Assembly (NCBI GenBank): GCA_031772625.1
Contig: CM062816.1
Span: 829,108,556 to 829,172,555, forward strand
From: Pinus tabuliformis
Lineage: Eukaryota; Streptophyta; Pinopsida; Pinales; Pinaceae
Length of the DNA: 64,000 bases
Direction of reading: 5' to 3'
The notes under the pieces were generated by a model, which saw only the letters and a program-made list of their open reading frames with translations, was not told where the DNA came from and searched no databases. The position numbers and the translations under genes were made by a program. Positions 1 to 9,565 of the stretch are shown here, one piece after another (position 1 is the stretch's first letter; every line of letters begins with the position of its first letter).

Positions 1-387
1 AATGACGACCTTATACCTCCAAAATTGAAGAAGCCCGAAAATTGCAGATCTTTGATGGAGAAACATAGAGCACCGTTGATTTTTTGGCATCGAGAAATGT
101 TGAAACCATATAAAATTTGTCGAAAACTGATGAAGTGAAAATCTGGACCCCTGGAGAAATTTCTCAGATCATGGTTTCGAACCCCTCTCTGCACTGCTCA
201 TGGTTCCACTTTCATAGAAATGCGTGCCCACTCTTGGCCTCCCCGGTGCACTGTGAAAAAAGGCTGATATACCTCTTGGTGGGTGGATTACCCAATGAGG
301 ACCTTTGGGTGCAATGGTTAAAATTAAAAATTCGTTGAGGAGGGTTTGAGGGAGCAAATCCCGCCCCTCCCATTTTTTTACATAGTT
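1..387. other. Unassigned sequence, no gene seen
   Basis: Short open frames occur on both strands but show no recognisable domain, splice signal or repeat structure. The stretch ends in the tandem array that starts at 388. It is probably decayed repeat DNA. Confidence 0.3.
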
Positions 388-577
388 GTTACATAATATA
401 TGTTGGGAGGTGGGTCTGATGGTCGTTACATAGTATATGTTGGGAGGCGGGTCTGATGGTCCTGGTGGCCCGCTCCCCGGTCGTTACATAGTATATGTTG
501 GGAGGTGGGTCCGATGGTCGTTACATAGTATATGTTGGGAGGCGGGTCTGATGGTCCTGGTGGCCCTCTCCCCCCGT
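388..577. repeat. GC-rich tandem repeat, 37-bp unit within a 95-bp higher-order unit
   Basis: Copies of a unit starting GTTACATAGTATATGTTGGG begin at 388, 425, 483 and 520. Units 1 and 3 are followed directly by the next copy after 37 bases. Units 2 and 4 carry an extra tail (CTGGTGGCCC...), so the pair repeats every 95 bases. No coding potential is evident. Confidence 0.85.
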
Positions 578-654
578 ACTCCACTGGCGCCCGTAGTATT
601 TAGGTGAGGTGGAGGGGCAACGGGGTTGACAGCCCGCACCCCCGCCATATTTAA

Positions 655-778
655 TACAATGTTGTTGTGGGGACTCCGGGGGTGGCGGGGTCATGGCCGC
701 CCGCCCCCTTTTTTTAAATAAATGTTGTTGCGGTGGTTCCAGGGGCGGCGGGGTCATGGACAACCGCCCTATTTTTCA
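655..778. repeat. GC-rich tandem duplication, about 63-bp unit
   Basis: Two copies of a segment with the core ATGTTGTTG...GGCGGGGTCATGG...CCGCCC followed by a T run stand head to tail. They are G+C rich against an AT-rich background and lie just after the 388-577 array, so both may belong to one minisatellite-like region. Confidence 0.7.
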
Positions 779-1689
779 TATATATTTTAAAAAAATAAAT
801 AACCACCTCCTTTTCTACAATTTTCCAGAACCTTAGGCATATTAGACAGATTAACGGACCCATAATTTCGCTTGGAATCTAGCCCATGTTTTTTGGAATC
901 TGGTGGCCAGATTTTGTCCAAATTGCTACCTCCTTAAGCCTGCCAAGTCACCCAAGTCAACCCTGAACTTTGACTGCCTAACTTTTGCATACGGACTCGG
1001 TTTGATGAACCATTCACACCACCGCGATCATGATGACGATATCTTCAACATGAACCTAGTTTGAGCACAAGCCAAACACATTGATTTTTTACCCTTCCTG
1101 AGTCCTCTTGGACTTCTGCATGTGTCTGGAGCCACCTGGATCAATGATGCATATGGTTATGCTATTGGGACAATTTTCAATCAAGAGGGAATATGAATTG
1201 CTCACCATTCAAAAACCTTTTATATAAGTGGTGTTACAATATCCTACTTATGATTAGGATATTTTGTCCTTACATCAAGTAGTGAAGCATTAGAAAGCTT
1301 AAATTATGGGGAAAGAGATAGTAATTCACACTAACTATTAGAATTTGGAATTTTTCTAAATGCAAAATAAGTTGCAACAAGCACATCATAACAGGTGCAT
1401 GTATTTTTTGTGACAACTTAACCTTGTCATAACGTACAAGGAGAGAGTTACAAGAATATCATTGATTTTGTCTAGACCATTAAGGTTAGTAGTATTATTC
1501 ATGACCACTATGCAATGCTAACAATTTCAATTTCAATAAATGATGATTCAACATGAAGAAAATAAATGAATTTATTTGATTATATTTCAATTATCATGTG
1601 GATTGGAAAATCCTAATTACCAAAACAATGATAGATTCTTGCACAAGAATAATAACTTGGGAATGTTACATAGATAATGTAGAACAATT
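779..1689. other. Unassigned AT-rich sequence before the gypsy remnant
   Basis: I see no convincing gene or repeat here. Part of it may be the decayed gag or 5' region of the gypsy element that becomes recognisable at about 1690, but no gag motif or 5' LTR matching the 3' LTR at 5061 was found. Confidence 0.3.
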
Positions 1690-1713
1690 CTTATTCCAAT
1701 CCAAGGGGAAGAT

Positions 1714-2007
1714 GTGAAGATTAATGCTTTGTTCAACTCAGGATCACAAGAAAATCTCATTGTGACAAAGATGGTCAACAAATTAGGATTGGAAGTTTGT
1801 GATCATCCAAGCCCATATCCATTAGTGTGGGTACATAAGGATTTGAAAATAAAGGTAACCAAACAATGGAAAATCGCATTTGATATTAGTGTTTATTTTA
1901 TTAATGAAATAGAACTAGATGTCATTTCCCTTTATGTATGTGGAATAGTATTTGGAAGTCCCTATATGTACACGTGGGATGCAATATTCATGTCAAGAGA
2001 AAACTAG
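1714..2007 (+). pseudogene. Gypsy retropepsin (aspartic protease) remnant
   Basis: The translation carries ALFNSGSQENLI followed by a KLGLEV segment, the layout of a plant gypsy protease where the motif is normally D-S-G. Here the catalytic aspartate is replaced by asparagine (NSG), so the enzyme would be inactive even if expressed. A later V-F-G-S-P-Y stretch matches the second protease strand (usually V-L-G-x-P-Y/W). The RT remnant follows about 430 bases downstream. Confidence 0.75.
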
Positions 2008-2424
2008 TACCACCTCATCAAGGATGGAAAATACTTCACCATCAATACACATAAGGGAGAGTCCAAAATTTCATTGGTAAGTGCCAAATAAGCCAAGAAA
2101 CTAATTGGTTTTAGAAAGAAGTCTGTTTACTATTTTTAAGAGAGAATCAGTCTATAGAGGAGTAAGTAAGAGAAAATTCATCCCTATAGAGGTGGACTAA
2201 GGAAAAAAATCATCAACTAGAATATTTTCTACATGCATACAAGGGTGTGTTATAGGATACTAAAGGGCTATCACCCAAGAGGGAAGTGGAGCACAAGGTC
2301 TAGTTTATGTCAGACTCCTTGTTGCCGAACATATGGTTGTATAGGTAGTTTGTTATAAAAGTAAGGGAGTTGAAGAAGCAGTTGCAATAGGTACTGGAAT
2401 GGGGTGTTATTTAACTAAGTACCT

Positions 2425-2950
2425 CACCATGTGGGTCATCGATCATCATTGTGCCAAAAAAGGATGGGACTTGGTGTATGTGCATTGATTATAGGGCATT
2501 AAACAAAATTACACTCAAGAATAGGTACACCCCACCTAAATAGATGATCTACTAGATTAGTTGGAGCAAGCCAAATACTTCACCAAGGTAGACTTAAACT
2601 TTGGAGATCACCAAGTTCAATTCAAAGAAGGAGATATCTAGAAGACAAAAAAATGAAAGGTTTATGCGAATGCAAAGCACCAACTACATTTATGAGGTTA
2701 ATGAATGATGTAATGTGCCCTTTTATAGATTCATTTTTTTTTGTCTACTTGGATGATATAATGGTATATAGTTCTACTTGGGAGGAGCACATCTCACATT
2801 TGATGCAGGTGATAGAGACGTTAAAGAAGCACCAATTGCTGGAAAATATCAAGAAGAGTGATTTTTCATAGCAATCAATGGTGTATCTAGGACATGTGAT
2901 AGGTGAAGATTGAAGATAGATCCTGCCAAGATGGAGGCCATAGAAAAGTG
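2425..2950 (+). pseudogene. Gypsy reverse transcriptase remnant
   Basis: Around 2445-2540 the plus strand encodes a KKDGTW...[11 protein letters not shown] segment, the N-terminal RT fingers region of gypsy elements. After stops and a frame change, 2653-2871 encodes FVYLDDIMVYS, the RT active site with both aspartates kept, followed by the usual E-H-x-x-H-L. The two halves are in different frames and the part between them is heavily mutated, so no functional RT can be made. Confidence 0.85.
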
Positions 2951-3145
2951 GTTGGTTCCTATTAATGTTTTTGAGGTTAGGAGTTTGATTGGGGAAACAT
3001 AGTGCCTAAGGAAATTCATAGCCTCATTTTCAACATTAGCAACACCACTCTATGCCATAATAGCAGTGGCCAGAGTTTCTAGTGGGGAAAGGGTCAGTAA
3101 AGGGCCTTTGAGGAGTTAAAGAAGAATATAAGTCAAGCACCAATT

Positions 3146-3400
3146 ATGGCATTTCCAAATTTGCAAAAATCCTTTGAAGTGGAGAGAAATGTGAATGAAT
3201 ATGCTATGGGAACAATATTGAAGAAGGGAGGAAGACATGTATGCCATAATTCTTATGTATTTCATGGGGTGATTCTCAACTACCCTACCTATGACAAGGA
3301 TCTCTATGCCCTGGTGCAAGCTATGAAGAAGTGGAAACACTATCTTATTGAAAAGGAGATAGTCATCCACATAGATCACCAACCATTACAATACCTATAA
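3146..3400 (+). pseudogene. Gypsy RNase H remnant
   Basis: The 84-residue frame ends in [19 protein letters not shown] and [11 protein letters not shown]. These match the E-x-x-A-L/V...W-R-H-Y-L...T-D-H-x-x-L-x-Y block of the RNase H that follows RT in gypsy Pol. In plant elements the first is normally YDKELYALV; here the E is D, and the usual T-D-H is I-D-H. It begins about 200 bases after the RT remnant. The upstream catalytic D-A-S motif is not clear. Confidence 0.8.
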
Positions 3401-3769
3401 GCCTAGAGTAAGTTACAACAAATGAAGCAATACAAGTGTATGGGGTTTCTATAACAATTTCATTTAGTGGTCAAGTACAAGAAGGGTAGCACAAACAAAT
3501 TGGTTAAAATGATTTCAAGGCCTCCCACATCAAAGATAATAGCTTTGGTAACTCTTATGCACATGAATCCATTCACCCATGAAGCATACAAAGAGGCATA
3601 TTCAGGGGATGAGGAATTTATGGAGGTGTTTTAGTAGTTACAGAGCTAGAGTCATGTGCATGACAGTGAAAACATAGTTGAATTCCATCTCTAGGATAGG
3701 TTGCTCTACAAGATGGATAATTTATGTGCTCCTAACGGTGAGCGATTGCAGCTAATTAGAGAGGCTTAC

Positions 3770-4530
3770 ACCTCCAAGGTTGTTGGGAACCTTGGTGTAG
3801 GGAACACATTGGACAACTTGCATAGGTATGTGTATTTGCCTAATATGTAAGAAGAAGTAGCTAGGTTCATAAGAATATGCATGCTTTGTTGTACTATTAA
3901 GCATAGTTACAAGAAACAGGGTCTATATCGTCCCTTGCTTGTACCTACTTGTCCATGGGAAATCAAATCCATTGAATTTGTGGGAGGTTTACCAAAAACC
4001 AAGAAGGGGCATGACTACTTATTCATGTTAGTTGACATGTTTAGGAAAATGAGTGTTCTAATGCCTTGTAAAAATACCATCAACAAACAAAAATAATTAA
4101 ACATGTTCTTGGATAGGTCTGGGTGCACTTTGGGATGCCAAGGAACATCATTTCATATAGGGAAATAATATTTCTCAATTCACTTTGGAATATATTATGG
4201 GAGAGGATGGACATGAAGTTGAATAGGCCTGCAACATTCCATTGAGAAATAGATGGATAAGAAAAAGTAGTCAATAGAAATTTGGTGTATATTTTGAAGG
4301 GTTATGACCAAAAGCATCTACAAACTTGGAACAAAAATATGGTATATATACAACAATCTTATAATAGAGAAGTCTACACTTCTACTAGTAAGTCCCCATT
4401 TGAAACCTTTTTTGGATATCTACCATGTTTAGATTTGGATATTACATATGGGCAGGAAGGAGGAGTTAGGGAGGAGCTCAAAGGGAATTTTTTTGTTGTT
4501 GAGAAGATTAGGAAAATCCAACTATAGGTA
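3770..4530 (+). pseudogene. Gypsy integrase remnant
   Basis: CMLCCTIKHSYKK near 3875-3920 is the degraded Cys pair of the HHCC zinc-binding domain. The core begins with EFVGGLPKTKKGHDYLFMLV, where plant elements usually have a catalytic aspartate just before F-V-G-G; here it is glutamate. A later frame (4282-4527) keeps SPFETFFGYLPCLDLD, the conserved C-terminal part of the core (usually S-P-F-E-x-x-Y-G). At least three frames and several stops are needed to follow the domain. Confidence 0.8.
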
Positions 4531-4589
4531 GAAGAGAAATTGTAGAAATCATAAGAAAAATACAATGGAAAGCATGATCCAAAAAAAAA

Positions 4590-4960
4590 GTCCTTTAAGG
4601 TGGGAAACAAAGCACAGTTACAATTGAATAATGAATGACTACAAGGTCCTGATAAGAAAATTAAGGCATTGAGATATGGCCCCTTTTACATACTAGAAAA
4701 GGTGGAAGATAATTCTTATAGACTTATTCGACCCCCATACATAGACATTTTACTCAGTGGTTAATGTAGAGAATCTAAAACTCTATGTGCCTTTCATGCT
4801 ATATTAGGAAGATGAACATGTCCTATCTTCTATAGAGGATTTGGCACTAGATGCTCATGCAAAGTTGATAAAGCATACAGTTTTTTAGCAGACGTCTAAA
4901 ACTACAATATTGAGGTAGCATTAACTTTAGCATATTGGGTTGAGAGGACAACTTCCAAGC
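4590..4960 (+). pseudogene. Gypsy integrase C-terminal tail
   Basis: A broken frame around 4670-4760 reads LRYGPFYILEKVEDNSYRL, the GPF/Y module found after the integrase core of gypsy elements, followed by H-x-x-x-N-V-E-N-L-x-x-Y. Near 4930 there is LPSKAKWYT-x-EKVEENF. This resembles the tail of Pol that abuts the 3' LTR, possibly a decayed chromodomain, but the aromatic cage cannot be confirmed. Confidence 0.6.
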
Positions 4961-5060
4961 AAAGCTAAATGGTACACCTGAGAGAAGGTGGAGGAAAATT
5001 TTCATCGTCTCATTCAGTAGGAGATTTTGGGGACCAAAATCCTCCCAAAGTTGGGATTTG

Positions 5061-5863
5061 TGATATGGATGAGATAATTATATTATTTTTTATCCATCTT
5101 GATATTTTTAGAGTGGAAAAAGTGGAGGAATCAATTCACAGGACCATTTTTACTAACGGGTTGTAGTTTGGAAAATTGAGGTTTGAAACCTTCCAAAAGT
5201 AGTTTGAGGCATAAAAAGGATTTTTTTGAAGTAAAACTTTTCCACTTAAATGATAGACCTCCTATCACTATTCTACAGACAAATATCTTTCCAACAACAC
5301 AAGAATAACCCCAATTGGAGTTTGCATGCAAAAGTTATGCCACCCAAGAAGTTATCCTTCCTATTTTTACCACCATGATATGAGAGGTTGCCATGTCAAC
5401 CCCTATTATTCATGGAAAAGGAGTTATTGACATGATCATGATAAAAAGGAGTAATGAATATTTGATATTGTAACTCTTGTGAAGAGTTGAAGGAGTCAAA
5501 ATTAACTAGTAGTAGGCTATCAGGTTGTGTTATAACAGGGCCACTTGGAGGAAAAGGGGTTCCATTCTATCTGAGTGCATTTTGTTTCATAAATAAGCAA
5601 AGTAACTAATAATGGATAGGGAGATAGTAAATAGAGATGATTTTTGCATTATAATATCCCACATGTAGAAAGTCTCACTTATTTGTACTTGCATGCATTT
5701 TCCATTCATAGAAAGAGAGTACAACAACTTCACCTTCCAGCTAGATTTTCTCTTGAAAGGGATTCCTAGGTTATATCCTGTGTAAATTGTGGTTTGTGAG
5801 ATTTACTTTGTTGTTCTATTTATTCTACATATTTTATATATTGCATGGATAAGCATAAAACAA
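5061..5863 (+). repeat. Probable 3' LTR of the 1.7-5.9 kb gypsy element
   Basis: The block begins TGATATGGATGAGATAATTA just after a purine-rich stretch. It aligns over its whole length with 36195-36659 (beginning TGATCTCGATTGG) continued at 52504-52795. The shared segments include a G-T-G-G-A-A-A-A-A-G-T-G-G-A-G-G-A-A motif near 5113 and the GGAGGAAAAGGGG-TTCCATT junction near 5549. The right end is approximate because similarity fades near AACAATAATT. Confidence 0.7.
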
Positions 5864-6417
5864 TAATTAATGAATCTAAGACGATGACTAAGGAAGAAGA
5901 AGGTAAATTGTTTTTCCATAAAATATGGGCCATTGATTCAAACATTTAAGTTTCTAAATCAGTTTTGTAAAACATTATGGTGAATGATGGATATTAAGTT
6001 TAAATTTACTATAGAATTCATCCACATACTAGTGGACATATATAATGGTAAATAAAAGCATGTTTCATGTCTTGAAAGGGTATAACAAAAAGTGACATAT
6101 GACTCGGGATGAAATTTTGCCATATATATATAGCAATGGTATAATTGGGCAACCCATAGGGGCACTATAAGAGTCTAATGTTAGAATAACTGACCGGGGG
6201 GGATGAAATCATATGGGATGCTGCCCCTCATGGTTGTTACACACCTTGGGAGGGATACACCTTCCTTATTTCAGAATAAGAACCAATGGAGGTGGTTTGG
6301 TGGTGGTGAAATCTCTGGAAGCTTAAGGCACCACATAAAGCCTGATTTTTCATGTGGTGCATACTATCAAACAAAGCGCTTACATAAGATAACCTAAATC
6401 ATCGGGCCATACATGGA
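5864..6417. other. Unassigned sequence between gypsy and LINE remnants
   Basis: No gene is recognised. Part of 6180-6417 may be the decayed zinc-binding linker upstream of the LINE RNase H, but its cysteines are not visible. Confidence 0.3.
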
Positions 6418-7290
6418 ACATCATGATGTTTTCTTTTCAAGGAACAGGCTGAAGCCATAGACCATCTCTTTCTTCAATGCTCGGTGACGAATCAGGTGTG
6501 GCATCAGATAAATCTCTCCCTCGATATCAACATCAGATGGAATGGGACTCAACTCACAAATTCTTGCCATAATTGGTGGATTGCAGTAGCATCACAAAAA
6601 ATTTGAAATCTTCCTCTACTTGTCTGCTGGGATATATGGTTGGTCGAGAATCGAACCATATTCCAGGACTCTCCCATACATTGGATATCAACTTGCAATA
6701 ACATTGTAGCACTATATCAATTAGTACCTGAGGAATTGGCATCAAAATCCACCCAAGACATTACTCTTGAAGTAATTGATCACACATTCCCATGGGCATA
6801 TTTTAATGGATTGGCCCAAGACATTGGTTGTGGGGGTGGAATAGTACTATACAAATCAAAAAGACATTTTTACAAGCTCAAAGTGGGATTGGGGAGGGGC
6901 ATCAAAAATTATTCTGAACTTAATAGGCTTAGACACCTACTCATATCTACACTTGAACAAAACTGCAACACGATACAAATATTTGGGGACTCAAAAATTG
7001 TTATCAATTCGTTCAACTCTGCATTTCATTGTCACATTCACACACTCACAAGATTGTTGGATGAGGTCATCGCACTAAAATCACATTTTTGATTTTATTG
7101 TCTACTCAAATATTTACAGGGAAAGGAATGAGATTTCTGATAGTCTTTCCAAGGAGTCCATGCAATGACTTAGGGGGCAGTGGATAATTCATGGACACAG
7201 AGATAAGGAGATTCATCAGTTCTACCATAGGCCTTTCATCGAGCATGCTGGGGGAGATTTATTGAATGATCAGCCATGATCATTCAACTG
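6418..7290 (+). mobile_element. 3' fragment of a plant L1-type LINE
   Basis: Only the last part of ORF2 is present: an HLFLQCS...W segment of the zf-RVT linker, then an RNase H domain. Plant L1 LINEs of this kind carry RNase H at the ORF2 C-terminus. The usual 5' truncation of LINEs explains the missing endonuclease and RT. No clear poly(A) tail was seen directly after it. Confidence 0.75.
6455..7190 (+). pseudogene. LINE zf-RVT linker and RNase H domain, broken
   Basis: 6455-6639 encodes AEAIDHLFLQCSVTNQVWHQ, then a stop near 6602. The frame from 6640 to 7092 carries the RNase H fold: PWAYFNGLAQDIGCGGG (first catalytic Asp changed to Asn), NYSELNRLRHLL (catalytic Glu kept), and FGDSKIVIN (second Asp kept). 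After a stop at 7090 the similarity continues as a YRERNEISDSLSKE-like stretch to about 7170. The loss of the first catalytic residue and the stops indicate a dead copy. Confidence 0.85.
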
Positions 7291-7554
7291 TTATTTTGCT
7301 TTTTGTATATGATGTAGACTTTATTGATTGATTATGATGTTATTTACATGTTTTTTATATATGCCTTTTATGTAAATATTTATGGTCCTAACTGAACATG
7401 ACACTAGATAGATGGCTTGGTCCATCTCTGATAATTTAGCATATCCTTTATGCAGATGATACAACATGTAATTTTCTTTTTGATAATGGAAATTATGATT
7501 TTTTTTTCTTGGAAAGAAAAATAAAGTTAATATAAAAGATGAAAGGGAATGGGG

Positions 7555-7881
7555 TCAATTAGAGACAGACATCGAGGTTAAGGTGGGAATCCAATTCTTA
7601 CTAATTTTCCAACCTTCATCTGTATTAAGGTTATTATGGCACTTACTTATTTCAATGGCTTCCCTAAATTTTTTATGGTGATAGTGATCAATTTTGGCGA
7701 GGATGCAAGTATTTTCAATGAAAATATGATGTTTAGTATTATTAAAATGTTTAACTAATGCTAAATATTTATATTTATTATTTTCTATGTCTACAGAGTG
7801 TTCTTGAATCCTATTTTTTACGAAGTTCCTAGTTTCACCAACATATGGTATCCCGCAGGAAAAAGGGATTAAATAACTCAT
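7555..7881 (-). pseudogene. GIY-YIG endonuclease domain of the Penelope-like element
   Basis: The frame starts near YLIPFSCGIPYVGETRNF and continues with KNRIQEH, then LVKHFNNTKHH, then NTDEGW near the C-terminus. In GIY-YIG nucleases of PLEs the order is a Cys-rich Y-x-I-x-C-x-C-G lead, G-x-x-Y-V/I-G-E-T, R-x-x-E-H, then A-x-H. Here the GIY/YIG pair reads I-P-Y/Y-V-G, and the catalytic Arg of the R-I-Q-E-H helix is kept. It is the least damaged part of the element, with about 100 residues open. Confidence 0.9.
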
Positions 7882-8419
7882 TTTTGACTTGTAGAATCAA
7901 TGGGATCTTTGATGGATTTGAGGCATCTTTGGATGGTGTTTATGGACTTAAAGGTGGTCATAATTTTTTTCTTTCTCAAAATGTGCACAATCTTGTCTGT
8001 AGTACTATGAATGTAGGGGAGGTGGACTTTACCTGCAACATTGTTAATATGTTATTTTTCTTTAGACCCTTTATTGGCATTTGGAATGCCTTAATGCCTT
8101 GGTGTCTCTTACATCCATTCTTTTTTAAAACCTCCATAAGATGGGTCTTTTCAGTTTTAAAATTTTCATTGTCAGAAATCCTTATAGCCCTAGTTGTCGA
8201 AGTGTTAAGAATACCAAGTTTTTTGGAAGGATGATGATAAGAGTTAGTGTGAAGATACTTCTTAATGTGAGTTATTTTTTTCCGATAGACCTAGTCGGAT
8301 ATGGAACCACCTAGATTTTTAGAAATGAGAATGTTGAGAAAGAGGAGGCTACCATCAACCTCAACTTCCATTGTGAATTTGATAAAATCTGATTGATTGT
8401 TGAGGTGTTGTTTGAAAAT
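7882..8419 (-). pseudogene. Penelope-like RT thumb and linker region, broken
   Basis: A frame not marked by a start codon reads FIKFTMEVEVDGSLLFLNI, then VYRKKITHIKKYLHTNSYHH, then GILNTSTTRAIRIS and NGCKRHQGIKAF. This is the conserved PLE block between the RT palm and the endonuclease: usually L-P-F-L-D, V-Y-R-K-P-T-H-T-x-x-Y-L and S-H-H-P, then L-x-x-R-A. It contains a TAG before VYRKK. Its presence in the right order between RT and GIY-YIG joins the two domains into one element. Confidence 0.85.
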
Positions 8420-8990
8420 TTATAATTTGTCTTGACCATGTGTCCATATGATAAAGGTGTCATATACAAATCTTTTCCAAAGTTTTAGCTTGAAGGGAGA
8501 AGATTTAAGGGATTTAGTTTCAAAGTATTCCATGAATAAATTTTGAAACAATGGCATAGAGGGGAGAACCCATAGCCACACCACACATCTATTCATAAAT
8601 TTTTCCTTGGAAACTAAAAAATGTGGATCCAAGACAAATTTATATTAACTTAGATGTGTCACGATCAATAATTTTGCAGACAAATTCCATGACACCATCA
8701 ATAGGAATATTGGTGTAAAGTGAGACCACATCAAAACTCACTAAAACATCATTATCATCAAGTCTTAGATCTTTAATTTCATTGATGAAGAAGCTAGATC
8801 CTTTAACAAAAGCATTTGTAATGCCAACCATAGGTTTAAGTTTCTAGGAAAGGTGTTTGGCAAGATGGTATTTAGGCCCACCAGTAGTATTAACAATGGA
8901 TGTATGGGGTACCCCTTCCTTGTGAATCTTAGGAGTACCACAAATAATGGGGGTATATGGGCGACTTTCTATCAATTGTTTATTGTCTCA
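8420..8990 (-). pseudogene. Penelope-like reverse transcriptase, broken
   Basis: From the upstream end the minus strand reads GTPKIHKEGVP, then GGPKYHLAKHLS, then one TAG before KLKPMVGIT. It continues with VSFDVVSLYTNIPID, which is RT motif A with its Asp kept. After stops comes CGVAMGSPL (motif B, also typical of PLEs). Then a frame change gives LFMEYFE and KLWKRFVYDTFIIW, where the usual F-V-D-D active site reads V-Y-D, so one catalytic aspartate is lost. The frames 8640-8831 and 8420-8632 are its longest surviving pieces. Confidence 0.9.
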
Positions 8991-9310
8991 TTCATTACTA
9001 GCTTTGATGGATGCACACACCCATAGTCTGTTAGAGATTTTTTTTTTTCACTTACTTTATCTCTCTGTATAAAATTGATGTAAAATTAAGATGAAAATTA
9101 AATTATTTTAGCTATGGTTGATTTTGAAAGATTTATTTTAAAAATTGTTAATATAAGTATTATTTTATTATTTTTAAAGTGACATTACCCCATACTGAAC
9201 TATAGAGCATGTTTCAAAGTAATAATTTTAGAACGTTGAAATCATAAGATGTAGAGTAACTAAGGCTAATCACAATCAACATTCAGTTACCCCTAGGAGT
9301 TAACCTTTAG

Positions 9311-9565
9311 TAAGCCAAAGCTTGACCCTTACTAGAAGAGCATGTTAAATACTATGCAATAATAATTGTAGGGGAATCGTCATGTGGGCATAATGGGTGA
9401 AAACCAAGTCATAAGTGGCTCAAGAAAATAACTTTAACCTTGAGTAAGTCAAAGCTTGACCCCTGTTAGGGGAGTATGTTGGATATGTTGGATACTTTGC
9501 AATAATAATTTTAGGGGAATCATCACATGGGCATAATGGGAAAATATGAAGTCATAAGTGAATCA
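9311..9565. repeat. Tandem duplication, about 125-bp unit
   Basis: Two copies share the core GCTTGACCC, then TTTGCAATAATAATTTTAGG / CTATGCAATAATAATTGTAGG, then GGGCATAATGGG, then AAGTCATAAGTG. The second copy starts near 9434. No coding potential is evident. Confidence 0.75.

Larger units (their letters stand above)
1690..5863 (+). mobile_element. Decayed Ty3/gypsy LTR retrotransposon, 5' truncated
   Basis: The order of domains on the plus strand is protease, reverse transcriptase, RNase H, integrase, then an LTR-like block, which is the Ty3/gypsy order (integrase last). Each domain is recognisable but broken by stops and frameshifts. The LTR-like block starting at 5061 is homologous to the block at 36195-36659 plus 52504-52795, which supports it being the 3' LTR. 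No 5' LTR or gag was found, so the left boundary is only where protease similarity begins. The element cannot be autonomous. Confidence 0.8.
7540..9010 (-). mobile_element. Penelope-like retroelement (PLE) with GIY-YIG endonuclease, degraded
   Basis: Reading down the minus strand from about 8990, the order is an RT start with a P-K-I-H-K motif, the RT palm, a C-terminal RT region, and a GIY-YIG endonuclease ending at 7558. RT followed by GIY-YIG is diagnostic of endonuclease-positive Penelope-like elements and is not shared by LINEs or LTR elements. The copy is 5' truncated near 9010 and broken in at least three frames. PLEs of this type (Dryad) have been described in conifers, where transfer from arthropods was proposed. 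The surrounding sequence is ordinary plant repeat DNA. Confidence 0.9.

Noticed and set aside
388-577. Regularly spaced direct repeats resembling a CRISPR array
   Set aside because: Units are adjacent, spacers are themselves repeated, and the context is a plant genome with retroelements; this is a minisatellite.
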